Origin: Viscum album
Lineage: Eukaryota; Streptophyta; Magnoliopsida; Santalales; Viscaceae
Reading direction: 5' to 3'
DNA: 64,000 nucleotides
Assembly: GCA_963277665.1 (NCBI GenBank)
Contig: OY728147.1
Location: forward strand, 1,261,571,424 to 1,261,635,423
The notes beneath the pieces were generated by a model that had not been told where the DNA came from, searched no databases, and saw only the letters and a program-made list of their open reading frames with translations. The position numbers and the translations under genes are program-made. Below are positions 60,066 through 64,000 of this stretch, in pieces; positions within the stretch are counted from its first letter, which is position 1, and each line of letters starts with the position of its first letter.

Positions 60066-60788
60066 AGCTCCCCCCATCCTACATGAGAAAATAGTACACG
60101 GAATGGGGAATCTTCAGGTGTCCTTCCCTTTGGATCCAATATCACCCCTCTATTACTATCTAGTCCTCTATATCTTCTATGTGATTTAGTCCACTAACAT
60201 TAGGCCAAAGCCTCCTCCAAAGCCACTTGACCCATATGATCAGATACTCAGGCATATCAGTACGCTCCTTTGAGTCTACATACCCAGGTTAAGTAGAGTC
60301 ACAATGGCTCTCCACACAATGGTTAAGACTCTCAGGATGTCTGTAAGTCTACATTCCCATGGTAACCTGAAGTCCCTTCTTGGGACACTGATGTGAACCT
60401 CCTCATTCTAGGGATTAAGGGTGATCACTTTCTTTTTCATTCAATAAGGAACGGTGATCAGTCAAAGTAATCATGTTCACTTCTCTTTTTGATGAGATTC
60501 AACTTTCCTACCATTTCCTAGAGTGCATTCCAGAGCACTACCTTTGAGGTAAGTCCCTATCCATCTGAGAGCCAAGCCTCATGACCTCCAATGTCATCCC
60601 ACATTGAAAGGTTCATCGTTCTGTTCCCTCACCCACTTTTTCCTCAGCTTCATCCACCATAGGCCCGTCCTCTCCCATAATTAGTAGAGAAGGTGTGTGG
60701 TTGGTTGAACCTCTAACATCCTATTGTTTCTCACACCAAGTATGAATCACGTGAGCTTATAAACTTGTAATGATTACAAAAACCACAC
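60066..60788. other. No gene recognised
   Basis: Less AT-rich than the rest of the window, without convincing open frames on either strand. Confidence 0.5.
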
Positions 60789-61610
60789 AATCAACCCATC
60801 CTGAACTACAAGAACACTTTTTCCTAGTCAAACAAGGATATGAAGGGTGTCTTCTTAAAGGCCTGAGCTCAAAAGGGGTTCCCTTCCAAAAGGGTTCACC
60901 CAATCATGTCCCCTCAAATGGGAAGCTTCTACATGTAATCCCCAACCCATCTTGAACTCAGAGAACTCATATTCTAGGTCAAACTAGGATACATAAGATG
61001 CATGCTTGAATGCCTAATCTCAAAAGGGGTACCCTTCCAAAAGGGTTCACCCAATCATGTCCCCTCAAATGGGAATCTTCAACGCGTAAGCCTCAACACG
61101 TCTTAAACTACAAGAACATTTATTCCTAGTCAAACTAGGATATGTAGGATGGCTTCTTGAAGGCCCAAACTCAAAAGGGGGGCCCTTACGAAAGGGTTCA
61201 CCCAATCATGTCCTCTCAAATGGGTAGAATCCACTCATAATCCCCAACATGTCTTAAACTATTAGAACACTGATTCATGGTCAAACTAGGATATCTAGGA
61301 TACCTTCGTAAAGGCATGTGCTCAAAAGGGTTCACCCAATCATGTACCCTCAAATGGAAAGCTTCCACGCATAATCCCCAACCCATAATGAACTATCAGA
61401 ACTCTTATTCAGGCTCAAACTAGGATACATATGACACCTTCTTGAAGTCCCAAGCTCAAAAGGGGTTCCCTTCCAAATGGGTCCACCCCAATTATGCACC
61501 CAACAAATGGGCCTCCTCCCAGGTCTAACCCCCAAGATATAAAAACTATGTGGGCTCTAATTATTATCTTGAGGATACATAGGAAGCCCATATTATAGGC
61601 CCAATCCCAA
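60789..61610. repeat. Tandem array, five units of about 150 bp and a partial sixth
   Basis: Units start at 60789, 60937, 61088, 61239 and 61373 and end at 61526, with lengths 148, 151, 151, 134 and 154; a decayed partial unit runs to about 61610. Each has AATCCCCAAC..., TCAAACTAGGATA, CTCAAAAGGGGT and TTCACCCAATCATG blocks. The fourth lacks about 17 bp around the GTTCCCTTCCAAAAGGG segment. Open frames at 60770-60955 and 61350-61535 are made by the repeat. Confidence 0.9.
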
Positions 61611-62265
61611 CATCAAATCACCTTCTATCGCACCTAGATGATGGTAAACTCTAGAGTACCTTATTGCATGGATTAAGTTGGCTTTACCTCCGTATCATCA
61701 AATCCATGTATATCCATGATGATCATGCAAACCAAGGGTAGCTCATGGATATACTATTTGGGAATGATCCATGGATTAATGAACATATGAACATGAATTA
61801 AATATATAATAGAGTCCCAGAATAGGAAATAATTTCCCCTGAAAGTGTGCAATAAACCCAACCTCTCATCCTCTCGACATGTCATCCTCTCAAAATGTGG
61901 AGTCCTTAAGTGTCATTGATCAAATCATCATCCAATGATCACCTTCCTTTGGAATGCAGGTTCATGAATCAGGGATACTAGGGTCATTGGGTGTTTCTGG
62001 ATCTATGACTAAACCCATTGGATACCATCCGAGGAAGTAATATCCTTAGAGAACTGATTGCACAAATACTTAACCCTATGCAATCTCTTGATGGGACCAT
62101 TTGAATGTGGAACCTCCTTCGTAATGTGGAAGGGATAAACTGCCCAATCCTTATGGCATCAATACAATCCCCCTTAAAGAATAATGATTTGGATTTGGTC
62201 GAAACAAAAATGGTAACAGGAAAGTCTCTATAATAATGGATAAATTATCATCACCTTTCAGACCA
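61611..62265. other. No gene recognised
   Basis: Mixed composition, no convincing open frame or motif. Confidence 0.5.
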
Positions 62266-62345
62266 TCATTTTCATTTTCCCCAAAACAGTAAATGTGCCA
62301 CAATGGAGGCGAAATAAAAATAGTGAAACCGATGTGAATCCTCAA
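62266..62345. repeat. Isolated unit related to the 66 bp repeat
   Basis: Its minus-strand reading IHIGFTIFISPPLWHIYCF resembles the 22-residue unit read from 63176-63373 (IYINRYFFLPIYSFHHLWM). The match is loose. Confidence 0.35.
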
Positions 62346-62629
62346 TCAAAGTGGTAGTTCTACCCCACTCAATCCCCTTCTCCTCATAAAAAAGGGGGCA
62401 GAGGGTCCAATCTGAATCTTCAAATATGCATGTGTTTAAGAGATGCTACTTTGATGTGGTTTTGTTTTCTATAAATGCCATATATATATTGAAATTCTTT
62501 TTAGATCAACCTTTTATTAAAATGGAATCCCTAAAACCAATACAGACACACGTCGTAGTGATCTCACAGGTAGTTGGGGTTCTGATAAAGAGTAGGACCC
62601 CCTCACCTTCCCAGTGTCTTAAATGTTGA

Positions 62630-63097
62630 GTATCCAACACACTAATTAAAGAGTGCCACATAAATGGGACTCTCCCCACAGTGGAGGCCACAATAAAAGA
62701 CCTCCAGTATACAAATTATCTCCATCCACCTCCTCATCCATGGTCAGCACCCCAGCATAAGGCGGCCCCGGTGGTCATCTCGAACCATTTTAGGAGTATG
62801 TCCTTAGAGCGTGAAACCAAGTACCATTCTTATCTTAGGGAGAAAGATGAAGTCGATGATGATGACTTCATCTCATCTGGACAGGGTTTCTACTCATGGC
62901 CCCCTGCTATAGATTATTTTTCCCATCACCGGATGACCATGTATCCTCATTCTAAAGAGGATCTTATACTGAGGGCACTTGCTGAAATCCAAAAGACAAA
63001 GGCCCCTCTGGCTGCTCATAGAGGGTCAAAAACATATAATCAGGAACAGGCTATCATCCTGATTCTAAGGAGGAACTCTATTGTAAAAACATGGTAG
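62630..63097 (+). other. Open frame of unknown function, 156 codons
   Basis: Open from just after a TGA (62627-62629) to TAG at 63095-63097. The first in-frame GTG is at 62681 and the first ATG (in RSMSLERE) about 44 codons later. Unlike other frames here it has balanced, hydrophilic composition: an N-terminal Pro/His stretch (HPPPHPW), the charged segment SLERETKYHSYLREKDE, an acidic run VDDDD, and aromatic residues in GFYSWPPAIDYF. No signal peptide, membrane segment or known motif is seen. A possible splice acceptor (TCTCACAG) lies upstream near 62570, so it might be an exon or a captured gene piece; it could also be part of a transposon. Not assigned. Confidence 0.3.
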
Positions 63098-63184
63098 TAT
63101 TAAATAGGAATACATACAATTCTCCCCCTCCACTGAATCCCCCCATAGAAATAAGGTGGCACAATACTAGCATGTTCACATTCC

Positions 63185-63510
63185 TATCAGTGCTTGCCAG
63201 TCTCGTTTTGCAATAGAGTAGAAAATTACAGGCAGATGCAGATATCTGTCGATGCACAATAATCTTGTCATCCAAAGATGATGGAAACTATATATAGGTA
63301 GGAAAAAATACCTATTGATGTATATCAATCCCGCCATCCAAATTGGGTGATAAACAAATATGATCAGAGTCAAATTCCCACAGATGCGTACAAATCATGT
63401 GAGTCAAATATAGTTGTAAGTGAGCATATGAAAATCCTCGCTCGTTAATATGAATCCCACCAGTAAAATATAGTGGAAACTATAGAAAATAACCAGCAGA
63501 AGACTCATTC
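63185..63510. repeat. Degenerate tandem repeat, period about 66 bp
   Basis: Four to five diverged units. Minus-strand translation of 63176-63373 shows a 22-residue period: GLIYINRYFFLPIYSFHHLW, then RLLCIDRYLHLPVIFYSIA. On the plus strand the shared words are GATGCA/GATGTA, AATCCCGCCATCAAA-like segments and GGTGGAAAC-like ends. Confidence 0.6.
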
Positions 63511-64000
63511 CTCTATCTCATCATAGGAGAACATCCAGAATCTACTGGAAACCTATGGAGGACCAGAGCAGGAACAAACTCCTAATCTGACATTGGAATT
63601 TGTCTTCAAACCCATTCAATCCGAAGATTTATCTCAACACATCTTGGAAATTATGGAATATCTAAAAATTATTCTATACTATATCCACCAAACATGCCAA
63701 GATATCATTGTATCGGCGACAAAGGCAAGGAACTAGGACCACGCCCAGGTTTTCTCGAATGTAATGACTTACCAATAAAATGGTTAGTCACTCTGGAGAA
63801 GTTATGTATCCCTTCTCTAGTCTAGGTGGTGCAATGGAAATATCCTATGATACACAGACAACTAGATCAGGAACAAATACTCATTCCAACTAGGGGATGC
63901 TAGTCCAACATGGTGGCTACTCCAAGGCAGGCATATATCCCTACCAAAACCCAATATGTTTTAGTATATCACGGAGACATCACGGGACCCAACAAGATAG
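63511..64000. other. No gene recognised
   Basis: Nothing identifiable in the last 490 bp. Confidence 0.5.

Larger units (their letters stand above)
59067..64000 (+). mobile_element. E6: possible LTR element running off the window
   Basis: Starts TGTAGCATCCTG, close to the TGTAACATCC LTR start of E1, exactly where the E5 LTR breaks. TTGGT (59062-59066) would be its target copy. Hairpin-rich sequence 200-1000 bp in and several tandem arrays follow. No gag, RT or integrase is visible before the window ends, and no second LTR can be tested, so this is a hypothesis. It could instead be a different kind of insertion or rearranged DNA. Confidence 0.3.

Noticed and set aside
63091..63110. TGGTAGTATTAAA after the unknown open frame as a primer-binding site for E6
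   Set aside because: Only the first five bases match TGGTATCAGAGC and no LTR end precedes it.

Overview
The window looks like heterochromatic DNA from a flowering plant with a large, repeat-rich genome. It is strongly AT-rich, contains no recognisable host gene, tRNA or rRNA, and its coding signal comes from Ty3/gypsy retrotransposons. Their order gag, protease, reverse transcriptase (RT), RNase H, integrase (IN), C-terminal chromodomain, together with long LTRs and a primer site matching the initiator-Met tRNA (TGGTATCAGAG), places them among plant chromoviruses, most like the Tekay/Del clade. The species cannot be named from the sequence.

Five elements and a probable sixth, here called E1-E6, form nested pairs. 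E1 (+ strand, 2098-23042) has LTRs of 2056 and 2055 bp and is cut at 4320-4324 by E2 (- strand, 4325-16312). E2 has two LTRs of exactly 3622 bp and a perfect target duplication GTTCA. E3 (- strand, 27789-47945) has its 5' LTR split at 37474-37478 by E4 (+ strand, 37479-47840; target duplication CAAAC). E3 is itself flanked by ATATC on both sides. E5 (- strand, from 51981) has LTR ends like those of E1. Its 5' LTR starts at 58998 and is broken after 69 bp, probably by E6, which begins TGTAGCATCC at 59067 and runs out of the window.

By-eye LTR divergence agrees with the nesting: about 20% or more for the outer E1 and E3, about 10-15% for E4, and about 3-4% for E2. E2 is the youngest and best kept. 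Its gag-pol keeps every catalytic residue examined but carries four in-frame stops and one frameshift. All other elements are heavily decayed, and E1, E4 and E5 have lost the integrase catalytic Glu. No element can make its full protein set as it stands.

Between the elements lie AT-rich stretches (1-2092, 23048-27783, 47951-51975) where I see no gene. The right end (59067-64000) is the least explained part. It holds hairpin-forming short repeats, a tandem array of about 150 bp units, a 66 bp-period degenerate repeat, and a 156-codon open frame (62630-63097) of unusual composition. No new defence, metabolic or regulatory system is supported. The unusual material is the nesting geometry, LTR-internal repeats and palindromes, and the unknown open frame near the right end.
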